This document shows, piece by piece, positions 33,229 to 42,776 of a stretch of 64,000 nucleotides of DNA. The stretch's first letter is position 1. Each line of letters opens with the position of its first letter. This DNA is from JALYRV01 sp036675475. GTDB lineage: Bacteria > Acidobacteriota > Vicinamibacteria > Vicinamibacterales > SCN-69-37. The position numbers were made by a program, and so were the translations under genes. The notes under the pieces were generated by a model that saw nothing but the letters and a program-made list of their open reading frames with translations, was not told the origin of the DNA and searched no databases. The stretch lies in assembly GCA_036675475.1 (NCBI GenBank), contig JAKFEY010000001.1, positions 11,590-75,589 on the forward strand, in the 5' to 3' direction.

Positions 33229-34821
33229 TTACTTCCGCTGAAACTCCGGCGACCCGAGCAGCAGTGCGAGCTGGCCGGGTTTGTCGGCGGCTTTTGCCAC
33301 GGTGCCGCGCGTCGCGGGCGACAGCGCGCCGGGGGCAACGATCGTTCCTGGCTCGACGCGGTTGGCGGCGACACGCGTGCCGGGCAGCCGGTTCGAGACC
33401 AGCGCCACCGCGAAGTTCATGCGGTTGATGAGCGCGCCGCTGTTGACCCACGACGCGGCCGTGTCGTCATAACCCGTCGGCGGCTGCGCGCCGTAGAGCG
33501 GCATGCCGAGCGTGCGCAGCTGCTGCACGAGCGGCCCGGCGTTGCGCACCTCGGCGCCCGTCGCGCGCAACGCGCTCACGACGAACTCGAACGGCGTCTT
33601 GACCTTCGCGCCGCGGGCGGCCTCGGCCATGAACTCCGGCGACGTGATGATCGCGCGCGTGACCTTCTTCAGATCGCCGCCGCTGTCGAGAAACACCTTC
33701 GCGGCGCGATCGACCAGCGCCTGCGGCGGCGTGTCCGACACGAACCGGCGCGCGAGCTTGCGCGCGATGTGCTTCGCGGTGGACGGATGCGCGGCGACGA
33801 TGTCGAGCACGCGCTCGCCGTCGCGCTGGCCGCCGCCGGCGGGCAGGGTGTGGCCGAGCACGACCTTCGCGCCGTTGTCGTGAATGCGCTCGTTGAACTG
33901 GAAGTCGCCGCCGCCGCGCCGCGGCGCCTCGATCGTCCAGCCGGTGAACGCGCGCGCGACTTCGATGACGTCTTTCTGCGTGTAGCCGCCGTCGACGCCG
34001 AGCGTGTGGAGCTCGAGCAGCTCGCGCCCGTAGTTCTCGTTGAGCCCGCGCGCGGGCCGCGCCGGCTGCTGCGGTTGCTGCGGCATCGGATTGCCGCGCC
34101 CCGCCATGCCCGGCCGGCGGCTGCGGCCACGCCGCGCCTGCGGGGCCTGCGGCGCTTCCGGCGCCGCGCTCATCCAGTTGTCCAGATACCAGAGCATCGC
34201 CGGGCTCTTCGCCGTCTCGCCGAGCATGTCGCGGAAGTTGCCCAGCACGTGCGGACGGATGGCCTCGCGCTCGTACTCGGTGAGATAAAACCGCGCGAAC
34301 TGGCCCTTGCCCGCAAACACGTTGAAGTGGTTGAACCAGAAATCGACGAGCACTTCCTCGAGCTGCCGGTCGCTGTAGACCGCGCGCAGCAGCTTCTGCT
34401 GCGACAGTTCGAGCAGCGGCAGGTTCGCCTGCGTGCGCTGCCGTTGCGCCCCGGCGGGAGGCGCCATCTGGCCGGGCTCGCCCGGCGGAGGCGTCATCTG
34501 CGGAGGCGCGGCGGCCTGGTTCCGCTGCTGCGGGGGCGTGTAAAACCGGCGCGCCATCTCCGAGCTGCTGAGGCCAAGCGTCTCGAATGACGCGAGGCGG
34601 GCCTCGACTGCCTGCGCGTCGATTTTCGCTGGCTCGAGCTGGAGCTCGATGTATTTCTCGAGCCCCATGGCCCGCACCCGCTCGATATCTCCCGCGCGGG
34701 CACCGTAGCCCAGCCGTCCCAGGACGTGCCCAATCGTGTCGTCCTGGGCCGCGGATCGCGCCGACAGGGTGGCAGTGGCTGCCACCAGGACCGAGATGGT
34801 GATCGCCTTCAGAAACTTCAT
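33229..34821 (-). CDS. DUF1800 secreted protein
   Basis: This 530-residue protein has a signal peptide (MKFLKAITISVLVAATATL). DUF1800 landmarks are HVLGRLGYGARAGDIERV, the LVDFWFNHFNVFAGKG region, LNENYGRELLELHTLGVDGGYTQKDV and the C-terminal YDDTAASWVNSGALINRMNF. Two Pro/Gln/Gly-rich insertions (residues about 95-130 and 220-265) are likely disordered. It precedes the DUF1501 gene by 108 bp. Expected outside the cytoplasm; mechanism unknown. Confidence 0.87.
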   Translation of the reverse strand: MKFLKAITISVLVAATATLSARSAAQDDTIGHVLGRLGYGARAGDIERVRAMGLEKYIELQLEPAKIDAQAVEARLASFETLGLSSSEMARRFYTPPQQRNQAAAPPQMTPPPGEPGQMAPPAGAQRQRTQANLPLLELSQQKLLRAVYSDRQLEEVLVDFWFNHFNVFAGKGQFARFYLTEYEREAIRPHVLGNFRDMLGETAKSPAMLWYLDNWMSAAPEAPQAPQARRGRSRRPGMAGRGNPMPQQPQQPARPARGLNENYGRELLELHTLGVDGGYTQKDVIEVARAFTGWTIEAPRRGGGDFQFNERIHDNGAKVVLGHTLPAGGGQRDGERVLDIVAAHPSTAKHIARKLARRFVSDTPPQALVDRAAKVFLDSGGDLKKVTRAIITSPEFMAEAARGAKVKTPFEFVVSALRATGAEVRNAGPLVQQLRTLGMPLYGAQPPTGYDDTAASWVNSGALINRMNFAVALVSNRLPGTRVAANRVEPGTIVAPGALSPATRGTVAKAADKPGQLALLLGSPEFQRK

Positions 34822-34836
34822 ACAGCAGAATTAGAC

Positions 34837-35805
34837 ATGTCCCGCCCGGCGCTCGTTACAGCCACAGACGACATTCTCAGCCAAATCTACGATCAGACGT
34901 GGGCAATCTGGAGTGACGGCCTCGACCGGGGCAGTTACGAGCGCTACAACCGGGCCCAGATGGCGACGACCTGGGGAAAAACGCACCTGGACCGCCTCGC
35001 GCTGGTCGAAGGGGACACTGTGCTGGCCAGCGCCAAGCGGTATCGCCTCACCCTGCAGGTGGACGGCGAAGACATGCCGTGTCTCGGGATTGGCGCGGTG
35101 TTCACCCCGCCGGACCGGCGCGGGCAGGGCCACGCCGCGTCGCTCATCGAGCGCATGATCGAACAGGCCGCCGGCGAGGGCGCCGGCATGGCGCTGCTGT
35201 TCTCCGAAATCGATCCCGCTTTTTACGCGCGCCTCGGATTCGAGCCCATCCCCATCGGTGAGGCCACGCTCGCGCTGCGCCCGCAGTCCCGCGAAGGCGC
35301 GCCCGCCGTGCTCATGCGCGGCGGCGACGACCGCGACATCGACAACATCGCATCGATGCATGCCGCGCGTGCCGCGCGCTACGGCCTCTCGCTGGCGCGC
35401 GCGCCCGAATACATCCGCCACGCCATCTCGAAGCGGCGGCTGCTCGCCGCGTTTGGCGCGCCGGGCCTTCGGCACGTCGAGTACTTCATTACCGAAGAGG
35501 GCGGCAACGCCGTCGCCTATATCGTGGTGACGCGCGGGCCCGAGGGGCACGTGCTCGAGGAATGGGGCGATCGTGATCCCACCGGCGCGCGCGTGGGCGC
35601 GATGCTGCAGGTGCTGGCGGCGCGCACGCCGACGGAAGCGGCCGTGAAGCTGCGGACGTGGCTGCCGCCGGACTTCGCGCCGCCGCAGCTCGAGCGCATC
35701 GACGAGAAGCCGGCCGCCGAAGTCGGCATGCTTCGCGGCATCGGGCGCGGCACGCCGCGCGTGCCCGCGTCCGGCGTGTTCTATCTCAAGGCTGACGCGT
35801 TCTGA
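34837..35805 (+). CDS. GNAT-family N-acetyltransferase
   Basis: This 322-residue protein has an N-terminal acetyl-CoA fold with IGAVFTPPDRRGQGHAASLIERMIE, the RxxGxG-type pyrophosphate loop, and a second half shaped like a degenerate GNAT repeat, as in Eis-type enzymes. The substrate is unknown. The ATG at 34837 is the first Met after the divergent DUF1800 gene. It overlaps the end of the VWA gene by 20 bases. Confidence 0.75.
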   Translation: MSRPALVTATDDILSQIYDQTWAIWSDGLDRGSYERYNRAQMATTWGKTHLDRLALVEGDTVLASAKRYRLTLQVDGEDMPCLGIGAVFTPPDRRGQGHAASLIERMIEQAAGEGAGMALLFSEIDPAFYARLGFEPIPIGEATLALRPQSREGAPAVLMRGGDDRDIDNIASMHAARAARYGLSLARAPEYIRHAISKRRLLAAFGAPGLRHVEYFITEEGGNAVAYIVVTRGPEGHVLEEWGDRDPTGARVGAMLQVLAARTPTEAAVKLRTWLPPDFAPPQLERIDEKPAAEVGMLRGIGRGTPRVPASGVFYLKADAF

Positions 35806-37705
35806 TCACGAACGGCCGCAGCACGCGGCCGGCTTCCTTGCCGTCCGACTTCACGATGGCGCGCGCGAGAAATTCGCCTTCGCCAAGCAGCGCCACGTCG
35901 ACGCGCGCCTCGCCCGTCCGGCGCCCGGGCTGTGGCGCGGCGCTGAATGTCACCGGCACCTTCGTCAGCGCCAGTCCGTCCTCGCGGCGCGAGATCTCAA
36001 TGTCGACGCTCGTGCCGTCGAGCAGCGCCGGCACGTCCGAGTACAGCTCGATGTAGGTCTGCAGCACCGTGCCGGCCGGCCCGTCAGTCAGCAGCGCGAG
36101 CTTCTGCGTGGCGGGATGCTGCTCCGACAGCAGCAGATCGGACCAATGCAGCTGCCCGGCGCCGTGCAGGCGCGCCTCGAACGTGTGGCCGACGCTGCCG
36201 TCGCGGCCCGACGCGTCCGCAACCGCATACCGAAGCGAATAGATGCCGGGATCGACGACGAGCGCCGAGGCGAAATGCTCGACGCGGCCGTTGTGCGGCC
36301 CGAGCGACGGCTCGACGTCGCTGCCCGCCAGCCGCCCGTCGCGATCGACGAGCGTGAATCCCATGGCCGCATCCACCGACGGGTTCAGCGTGCGATCGAC
36401 CTCCGACGCGATGATCACCTTCACCTTGCCGCTTTCATCACGCACGATATACGGCGACACCTTGATGCCGACCGACGTCAGATCGATGGGCGATCGCAGC
36501 GCTTCGCCCAGGCGCGGGCCCAGCGACGCCGCGTCGAGCGCCGCGTCCATCGCAAACTCGCGGCGCGCGCGCACCGTCAGGCCGCGACGTCCCACACCAA
36601 TCTTGATCTTGTGCGTGCGGCCGTCGCGTTCGCCCGGCTGCGGCTCGAACGAGAGCAGGTAATACCCCGACACCTCGGTGCTGACGCGGCTGAAGCCAAG
36701 CCACGGATTCGACGGCGACAGTGGCACCACTGCGCCGCCGGCCAGGCCCGCCAGCAGCTCGAGTCCTTCTTTCTCGAGGGCGCGATCGGCCGATCGCGAC
36801 CGCGACATCGTGGCCGCCCCGGCTTCGAACGGCGAAGACTCCATCTGCAGCACGTACAGCGAGACTTGCGACTCGGCGGCGGTGGGCGCAACCCATCCCA
36901 GATCCTGCACGCCCTGATCGAGCACCAGCCCCTCCGACAGCAGCACCATTGTCTTGCGCGTCCGCCCGGCGCGAAGACGCCGCATCGTCTCGCGCAGACC
37001 GACCAGCGACTCTGCCGTGCGGCTGCGAATCTCACCGCTGACGATGCGCGCGTCGCTGATGACCATCCGCTGGCAGAGCGCCATCTCGTCGGTGCTCATG
37101 TTGCCCGCGCATTCGCGCTCGAGCACATCGCGCAGCACATCCTGCTGCCCGCGCACGATGGCCTTGGCCTCGTACACGCCCACGCGCGTGCCATGCTGCA
37201 TCGACGGGCCGCGGCCCGCGACGCGCTTCAGCGTTTCGGCCACCAGCGCGTGGTTCGACGTGAAGTCGAGCACCGGGCCCGCGCCCGGCAAAAGCTGCAG
37301 GCCGACGCGATCGTTCGAATTCAGCGTGCCGAGAAACTTCGCGGCCGCGTCGAACACCACGCGCCCCGTACCCGCCTTGATGTTGTTCTGATCGATGACG
37401 AGCATGATCAGCCGCCCGCCGCGGCTGTCCAGATTGCTCGAGTAATAGGCGGGTGGCGGCCCGGGATCGACCAGCCGCCGCAGTGACACGAACTCCGCCG
37501 ACGCGATCTCGCGCCGCTTGCCGTCGACCTCGAGCGTGAAGTCCGCCGGCGTCAGATCCGCAACCGGCCGCCCATCGTCATCGACGACGACCACATCGAC
37601 GGCGACGCGGTCGACACCCGATCGGAACGTCGTCTGCGGCTGCTGCGCAGGCGCCGCCTGCTGCGCGCCCAGAAGCACCGCGCCAGCCAGCCAGAAGATC
37701 AGCAT
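35786..37705 (-). CDS. Secreted VWFA-related acidobacterial-type protein
   Basis: This 639-residue protein has a signal peptide and then the motif VDRVAVDVVVVDDDGRPVADLTPADFTLEVDG, characteristic of the VWFA-related domain expanded in Acidobacteria. The von Willebrand A-like domain spans about residues 95-310 (LIMLVIDQNN is the MIDAS-like strand, though the DxSxS is not canonical). The C-terminal half is beta-rich. Probably an envelope or adhesion protein. Paralogues are usually numerous in the phylum. Confidence 0.85.
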   Translation of the reverse strand: MLIFWLAGAVLLGAQQAAPAQQPQTTFRSGVDRVAVDVVVVDDDGRPVADLTPADFTLEVDGKRREIASAEFVSLRRLVDPGPPPAYYSSNLDSRGGRLIMLVIDQNNIKAGTGRVVFDAAAKFLGTLNSNDRVGLQLLPGAGPVLDFTSNHALVAETLKRVAGRGPSMQHGTRVGVYEAKAIVRGQQDVLRDVLERECAGNMSTDEMALCQRMVISDARIVSGEIRSRTAESLVGLRETMRRLRAGRTRKTMVLLSEGLVLDQGVQDLGWVAPTAAESQVSLYVLQMESSPFEAGAATMSRSRSADRALEKEGLELLAGLAGGAVVPLSPSNPWLGFSRVSTEVSGYYLLSFEPQPGERDGRTHKIKIGVGRRGLTVRARREFAMDAALDAASLGPRLGEALRSPIDLTSVGIKVSPYIVRDESGKVKVIIASEVDRTLNPSVDAAMGFTLVDRDGRLAGSDVEPSLGPHNGRVEHFASALVVDPGIYSLRYAVADASGRDGSVGHTFEARLHGAGQLHWSDLLLSEQHPATQKLALLTDGPAGTVLQTYIELYSDVPALLDGTSVDIEISRREDGLALTKVPVTFSAAPQPGRRTGEARVDVALLGEGEFLARAIVKSDGKEAGRVLRPFVIRTRQP

Positions 37706-37765
37706 GCCCCCATTCTAGTGCCCGCGCTCGTCGTCGGCTCCGTGCTCCGCCGCTTGCTGCGACGA

Positions 37766-37883
37766 GGCCGCGCGAAAGGGCGCTCGGGTCAGTCTGTCGC
37801 TGCGCCGCGTAGCTCGGGCGATCTCAGCTCGCATGCACAACCACGGCGCCGCGACAGACCGACCACTCGCGCTCAGCGCGGCC
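37766..37883. repeat. 118-bp element, copy 1
   Basis: It is almost identical (only about two mismatches) to 42653-42770 in the opposite orientation. Its own ends are related inverted repeats (GGCCGCGC...GCGCGGCC, with CTGTCGC blocks inside). It could form a cruciform or RNA hairpin. Confidence 0.9.
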
Positions 37884-37890
37884 ATGCGCA

Positions 37891-38010
37891 GGGGCGGTGT
37901 CCGGTGTTCCTCAGCGACGCCGTTAAAAAGACATCGGAGAGACCCGGCGCACGATCACGCGCCTGGCTCGACTCGCCTCGGCGGCGCTGAGGAATACTGG
38001 ACGCCGCCCC
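37891..38010. mobile_element. MITE-like palindromic element, copy A
   Basis: 120 bp with 30-bp terminal inverted repeats, about four mismatches (37891-37920 against 37981-38010; core TTCCTCAGCG). It contains TTAAAA near the left arm. A related element lies at 53165-53279. No coding capacity; it would need a transposase in trans. Confidence 0.7.
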
Positions 38011-38038
38011 GAGCAAGGGCTCGGTGCCCGAGCGCGGC

Positions 38039-39592
38039 TTATCGCCGCTTGAGGTCGGAGGTGATGTGTTGGGCGGCGAGGAGGCCGGGGAGGCCTGTGA
38101 TACCGCCGCCGGGGTGCGAGCCGGCCGAGCCGAGGTAGAGGCCGCGCACGGGGGAGTCGTAGCCGTGCATGCCGAGCAGCGGCCGCGCGACGAGCATCTG
38201 ATCGAGCGCGTGCTCGCCGTGATGGATGTGGCCGCCGTCCATGCCGTAGATGACTTCGAGATCCTCCGGCGTGATGACTTCCGCGTTCACGACGATGCGG
38301 GTGATGCCGGGGGCGACGGTTTCGAGCGTGCGCATGACGCGTTCGAGCAGTGTGTCTCGCGCGGCCGTCCATGTCGTGCCGCGAAGCGTGCGCGGCGCGT
38401 ACTGCGCATAGATCGACATCACGTGTTTGCCGGCCGGCGCGAGCGAGCCGTCGTGCGTGGACGGCACGGCAATCTCGAGCCACGGGTCCGTCGACATCTC
38501 ACCGTACTTGCTCGCGTCGAAGGCGCGCTCGAGATAGTCGACGTCGGGCCCCACGTGAATGCGCCCGCGCAGCGCGGATGGATGTGCGGCGAGCGCCGGA
38601 AACACCGGCAGCGTGTCGAGCGAGAGATTGACCTTCGCCGTGATGCCGTGCGCGCGGATGTTGCGCGTGCGCGTGACGGTGTCGGGCGCGATGATGCCGG
38701 GCTCGACGAGGTGCAGCAGCGTCTGCTTCGGTCCCACGGCCGACAGCACCGCGCGACACGCGATGGTCTCGCCCGAATCGAGCGACACGCCCGTCACCGC
38801 ATCCCCCTCAATCAGCATCTGGCGCACGCCGCAGGAAACGCGGATGGTGGCGCCGGCCGACGTCGCGGCCTTGGCGATCGCGTCCGAAAACGCGCTGATG
38901 CCGCCCGTGACCGTGAGCCCGCTGCCCACCGGGTGTGGATCGAAAGCGAGCTGATAGAGATATGAGAGCGTGCCGCCGGCCGATCGCGGCCCGAGTTTCG
39001 AGCCGAGCAGGCCGCGCGCGGCGATGGCGGCGCGCAGCAGATCGTCGCCGAACCATTCCTGCACGAAATCGGCGATGGGCATCGGGCCCCAGCGCAGCAG
39101 GCCGTACGCGGTGCGTCTGTCGAGCGCGCGAAACTTTCGCGCGGCGCCGCCGAGCGTGAGCACGTCGCGGAACGACGGCGCGTCCATGTCGGGCGCCGGC
39201 TTTTCGAGCACGGACGCGACGACGCGGACCGCGTCGTTGACCTGCTGCACGAACGACCCGTAGCGCGCGGCATCACTGCCGGACGTCACCGACAGCGCTT
39301 CAACCGTCTTGCCGTGATCGCGATAAAACGGAATCGCCTTGCCGGCCGCATTCACCGCCGTCAGCGGAATGTCGGGCGTCATCCACTCGACACCGTTGAG
39401 TGTCAGCGCGCGCGCCAGCGCCGGATGTACGGGCGGCATCGTGTGGGCCAGCGCGTTCGACGCGGCGCCGCCGACGGTGGACCGCCGTTCGAGCACGAGC
39501 GTCGACAGGCCCGCGCGCGCGAGCCGCTCCGCCGCCACCAGGCCGTTGTGGCCCGCGCCGATGACGATGATGTCGACCGAAGCCGGGGTCAT
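38039..39592 (-). CDS. PYROXD2-like / phytoene-desaturase-family FAD oxidoreductase
   Basis: This 517-residue protein has the FAD-binding dinucleotide motif IIVIGAGHNGLVAAERLARAG and the C-terminal GLYLGSAGSHPGGGITGLPG typical of crtI/PYROXD2-like enzymes. The substrate is unknown; members without other carotenoid genes nearby often act on amines or other small molecules. It overlaps the next oxidoreductase gene by 4 bases (ATGA), and the two look like paralogues. Confidence 0.82.
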   Translation of the reverse strand: MTPASVDIIVIGAGHNGLVAAERLARAGLSTLVLERRSTVGGAASNALAHTMPPVHPALARALTLNGVEWMTPDIPLTAVNAAGKAIPFYRDHGKTVEALSVTSGSDAARYGSFVQQVNDAVRVVASVLEKPAPDMDAPSFRDVLTLGGAARKFRALDRRTAYGLLRWGPMPIADFVQEWFGDDLLRAAIAARGLLGSKLGPRSAGGTLSYLYQLAFDPHPVGSGLTVTGGISAFSDAIAKAATSAGATIRVSCGVRQMLIEGDAVTGVSLDSGETIACRAVLSAVGPKQTLLHLVEPGIIAPDTVTRTRNIRAHGITAKVNLSLDTLPVFPALAAHPSALRGRIHVGPDVDYLERAFDASKYGEMSTDPWLEIAVPSTHDGSLAPAGKHVMSIYAQYAPRTLRGTTWTAARDTLLERVMRTLETVAPGITRIVVNAEVITPEDLEVIYGMDGGHIHHGEHALDQMLVARPLLGMHGYDSPVRGLYLGSAGSHPGGGITGLPGLLAAQHITSDLKRR

Positions 39593-41217
39593 ACCGGCAG
39601 CGTCCAGGGATCACGCGCGGCGCCCCGCGGGCCGGCTGCGTTGGCGCGGCCGAGAATGGCGAACGCCGCGTTGCGCCCGGGTGCCGCCATGATGCCGCCG
39701 CCGGGGTGCGTGGCGGAGCCGCACATATAAAGGTTGCGGATGGGTGTGCGATACGACGCCCATCCCGGGGCCGGGCGCAGGAAGAACAGCTGCTCGAGCG
39801 TGAGCTCACCCTGGAAGATGTTGCCCTCGGAGAGTCCCCACTCGCGCTCGAGATCCAGCGGCGTCACCACCTGCCGGTGCAGGATGATGTCGCGGATGTT
39901 CGGCGCGTGCTCGGCAATCGTGTTGATGACGGTGTCTCCGAACGCGTCCTTCTGATCGTCCCAGTTGCCCTCGGCCAGGTGATACGGCGCGTACTGCACG
40001 AAGCACGACATCACGTGCTTGCCGGGCGGCGCGACGCTCGGATCCGTCAGGCTCGGAATGACGATGTCCATGTACGGACGCCGCGAAAACCGCCCGTACT
40101 TCGCATCGTCGTACGCGCGCTCCATGTAGTCCACGCTCGGAGAAATGGAGATGGCGCCGCGCAGGTGCGGGCCGTTGCCGGGCATGGCCGTGAAGTTGGG
40201 CAGCGCGTCGAGCGCGAGGTTCACCTTGCCAGACGAGCCGCGGTACTTGTAGCGGCGGATGTCTTCGACGAAGTCGTCAGGCAGGTGCTCGACGCCGGTC
40301 ATCCGCTCGAATGTCAGGCGCGGATCGACGCTCGACGCGATCACGTCGGCAAGGATGTAATCGCCGTTCTCGAGAATCACGCCCGTGGCGGATCCGTTCG
40401 AGACGATGATCTTGGCCACGCCGGCCTCGGTGCGGATTTCGACGCCGGCGGCGCGCGCCGCGCCGGCAATGGCATTCGACACCGCGCCCGTGCCGCCGCG
40501 CGAGAAGCCCCACGAGCGGTAGGCGCCGTCGATTTCGCCCATGTAGTGGTGCAGCAGCACGTAGGCGGTGCCCGGCGATCGCACGCCGAGGAACGTGCCG
40601 ATGATGCCAGACGCCGACATCGTGGCCTTGAGTACGTCGGTCTCGAACCACTGATCGAGAAAATCGACCGCGCTCATCGTCATCAGCTGCAGCTGGTTGT
40701 AGCGATCGCGCAGCGGAAGATTGCGGAAGCGGTTGGCCAGGCCCGCAAGCTCCCGCAGTCCGCCGAAGCCGGGGCGCGTGGGATCGGGCGGCGTCATCGC
40801 CATGATCGGCTTGACGAAGCGGCCCATCTCGACCATCGCCTGCGAGTACTCGTCGTACGCCTCGGCGTCGATGCGTGAGTGGCGCGCGATTTCGCGGCGC
40901 GTCTGGCCGTGATCGTTGGTGCGCCACAGGTAATCGCCGCTCGGCATCGGCGTAAAGGTGCCGTCGAGCGGAAGAATCTCGAGGCCGTGCCGCGCGAGGT
41001 CGAGCTCGCGGATGATTTCGGGCCGCAGCAGCGACACGACATACGAGCACACCGAGAACTTGAAGCCGGGAAACACCTCCTCGGTGACTGCCGCGCCGCC
41101 CAGTACGTGGCGCCGCTCGAGCACGAGCACCTTTCGGCCCGCGCGCGCGAGATACGCCGCCGTCGTGAGCCCGTTGTGTCCCCCGCCGATAATGACGGCG
41201 TCGTACTTCGTGGCCAT
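39589..41217 (-). CDS. PYROXD2-like / phytoene-desaturase-family FAD oxidoreductase
   Basis: This 542-residue paralogue of the downstream gene has AVIIGGGHNGLTTAAYLARAGRK at the start and LYMCGSATHPGGGIMAAPGRNAA at the end. The middle has FSVCSYVVSLLRPEII and YVLLHHYMGEIDGAYRSWGF. Being adjacent and coupled suggests the two work on linked substrates or form a heteromer. The ATG was set at MATKYDAVII (41217). It diverges from the GcvT-like gene with a 51-bp spacer. Confidence 0.82.
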   Translation of the reverse strand: MATKYDAVIIGGGHNGLTTAAYLARAGRKVLVLERRHVLGGAAVTEEVFPGFKFSVCSYVVSLLRPEIIRELDLARHGLEILPLDGTFTPMPSGDYLWRTNDHGQTRREIARHSRIDAEAYDEYSQAMVEMGRFVKPIMAMTPPDPTRPGFGGLRELAGLANRFRNLPLRDRYNQLQLMTMSAVDFLDQWFETDVLKATMSASGIIGTFLGVRSPGTAYVLLHHYMGEIDGAYRSWGFSRGGTGAVSNAIAGAARAAGVEIRTEAGVAKIIVSNGSATGVILENGDYILADVIASSVDPRLTFERMTGVEHLPDDFVEDIRRYKYRGSSGKVNLALDALPNFTAMPGNGPHLRGAISISPSVDYMERAYDDAKYGRFSRRPYMDIVIPSLTDPSVAPPGKHVMSCFVQYAPYHLAEGNWDDQKDAFGDTVINTIAEHAPNIRDIILHRQVVTPLDLEREWGLSEGNIFQGELTLEQLFFLRPAPGWASYRTPIRNLYMCGSATHPGGGIMAAPGRNAAFAILGRANAAGPRGAARDPWTLPV

Positions 41218-41268
41218 CTGCACCGCAAAGAATACAGGAGACCGGACGGCGTTGTATCCTGTGCCGTC

Positions 41269-42483
41269 ATGCCGATCGGCACCCCGCTGCACGAGCGCAC
41301 CTTTCCGCTGTGCACCAGCCTGAACTATCGCGACTGGGCCGGGTACTACGCTGTCAGCGCGTACGAAACGCACCACGAGCACGAATACAACGCCATCCGC
41401 AACGGCGCGGCGCTCATCGACATCTCGCCGCTGTTCAAATACATCCTCACCGGGCCCGGCGCCACCGCCCTCGTCGACCGCATCATCACGCGCAGCGCCG
41501 CGAAAATGAAGCCGGGGCAGGTGTACTACACGCCCTGGTGCGACGAGCGCGGCAAGGTGCTCGACGACGGCACCGTGACGCGGCTCGAGGAAAACAAGTA
41601 TCGCTGGACGGCGGCCGAGCCGAACATGCGCTGGCTGCACGAGAACGCGCGCGGGCTCGACGTGCAGATCGAGGACGCGTCGGAGCGCATCGCGGCCATG
41701 GCGCTGCAGGGGCCCACATCCGGCGCGCTGCTGATGCGCGCGGCGGAGGCCGATGTCGCATCGCTGAAATATTTCCGGATGACGACCGGCACGATTCAGG
41801 GCATCCCGGCGGAAATTTCGCGCACCGGCTATACCGGCGACCTTGGCTTCGAGATCTGGGTCGATGCCGACAAAGCCGCAGCGGTGTGGGATGTGCTCAT
41901 GACCGAAGGCCGCGCCTTTGCCGTCAAGCCCACCGGCATGCTGGCGCTCGATGTCTCACGCATCGAAGCGGGCCTGCTGCTGATCGATGTCGACTTCTTC
42001 AGCGCGCGCAAAGCCCAGATCGCGTCGCAGCTCTATTCGCCGTTCGAGATGAGCCTGGATCGGCTTGTCGATCTTTCGAAAGAGCGGTTCATCGGCCGGC
42101 AGGCGCTCGCGGCGGAAGCCAGACAAGGCCCGCCTCGCCGCATCGTCGGTCTCGAGTTCGACTGGCCGGAAGTGGAGCGCATCTACGAGCGCGCCGGCCT
42201 GCCGCCCATGACGGTCGCGACGGCGTCGCGCGTCGCCGTGCCCGTGTACGCGCCCGGCCGCGGCCAGATCGGCCGCGCCACGTCGACGACCTGGTCGCCG
42301 ATCCTGAAGCGCATGATCGCGCTTGCCACGCTCGACGCCTCCATGTCCGCGCCCGGCACGCGCCTCGAGGTCGAACACACCGTCGACGCCGTCCGCCACC
42401 GCGTCGCCGCCAACGTCACCCCGACCCCGTTCTACAACCCGCCGCAGAAGACCGCGCCGATTGGACAGCTGAACCCGGCATAG
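41269..42483 (+). CDS. GcvT-like aminomethyltransferase
   Basis: This 404-residue protein has the folate-binding GcvT fold: the N-terminal HEHEYNAIRNGAALIDISP, GPGATALVDRIITRS, GPTSGALLMRAAEAD, SRTGYTGDLGFEIWV (glycine-cleavage T signature) and the C-terminal barrel RIVGLEFD. It is not the canonical glycine-cleavage T protein, as no gcvH or gcvP is close. Stand-alone members demethylate methylated amines or act with oxidases on sarcosine and dimethylglycine. Adjacent Rieske oxygenase and flavoproteins support that. Confidence 0.82.
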   Translation: MPIGTPLHERTFPLCTSLNYRDWAGYYAVSAYETHHEHEYNAIRNGAALIDISPLFKYILTGPGATALVDRIITRSAAKMKPGQVYYTPWCDERGKVLDDGTVTRLEENKYRWTAAEPNMRWLHENARGLDVQIEDASERIAAMALQGPTSGALLMRAAEADVASLKYFRMTTGTIQGIPAEISRTGYTGDLGFEIWVDADKAAAVWDVLMTEGRAFAVKPTGMLALDVSRIEAGLLLIDVDFFSARKAQIASQLYSPFEMSLDRLVDLSKERFIGRQALAAEARQGPPRRIVGLEFDWPEVERIYERAGLPPMTVATASRVAVPVYAPGRGQIGRATSTTWSPILKRMIALATLDASMSAPGTRLEVEHTVDAVRHRVAANVTPTPFYNPPQKTAPIGQLNPA

Positions 42484-42519
42484 CAGACTTGGCTCAATGA
42501 CGCCGCTCGTCTGCGTGCC

Positions 42520-42606
42520 CGATGTCGCGCAGCGGTGCCGAGGTGAGGGCGCGCCAAAGAGCGGTCGCGCCTGCGATCTTTTAACGGCCCCGCTGCACGA
42601 CATCGA
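42520..42606. mobile_element. MITE-like palindromic element, copy C
   Basis: About 87 bp with 16-bp inverted ends (CGATGTCG-GCAGCGG against the complement of CCGCTGC-CGACATC). It contains TTTTAAC, also present inside the elements at 37891 and 53165. Relation to those is inferred from architecture. Confidence 0.5.
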
Positions 42607-42652
42607 GCACGCAACCAACGGCGAGCGCGGACGCATGGCTGCGCGTGATCCG

Positions 42653-42770
42653 GGCCGCGCTGAGCGCGAGCGGTCGGTCTGTCGCGGCGCCGTGGTTGTA
42701 CATGCGAGCTGAGATCGCCCGAGCTACGCGGCGCAGCGACAGACTGACCCGAGCGCCCTTTCGCGCGGCC
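42653..42770. repeat. 118-bp element, copy 2 (inverted)
   Basis: Inverted copy of 37766-37883. With copy 1 it brackets the segment of two oxidoreductases and the GcvT-like gene. Confidence 0.9.
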
Positions 42771-42776
42771 CCAGCG

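Larger units (their letters stand above)
37706..38038. other. Intergenic region made largely of palindromic repeats
   Basis: There is no gene here. It contains a 118-bp inverted-repeat copy (37766-37883) and a 120-bp element with inverted ends (37891-38010), listed separately. A short frame across it reads GSTRLGGAEEYW, which is repeat-derived. Confidence 0.8.

Noticed and set aside
31633..34590. Long open frame of 985 codons on the plus strand
   Set aside because: It is antisense to the DUF1501 and DUF1800 genes, is Arg/His/Ala-rich and matches no protein pattern; long antisense frames are common in DNA this GC-rich.
38039..41217. Carotenoid biosynthesis genes (crtI-like pair)
   Set aside because: No phytoene synthase or cyclase is near, and the motifs fit the broader PYROXD2-like group.
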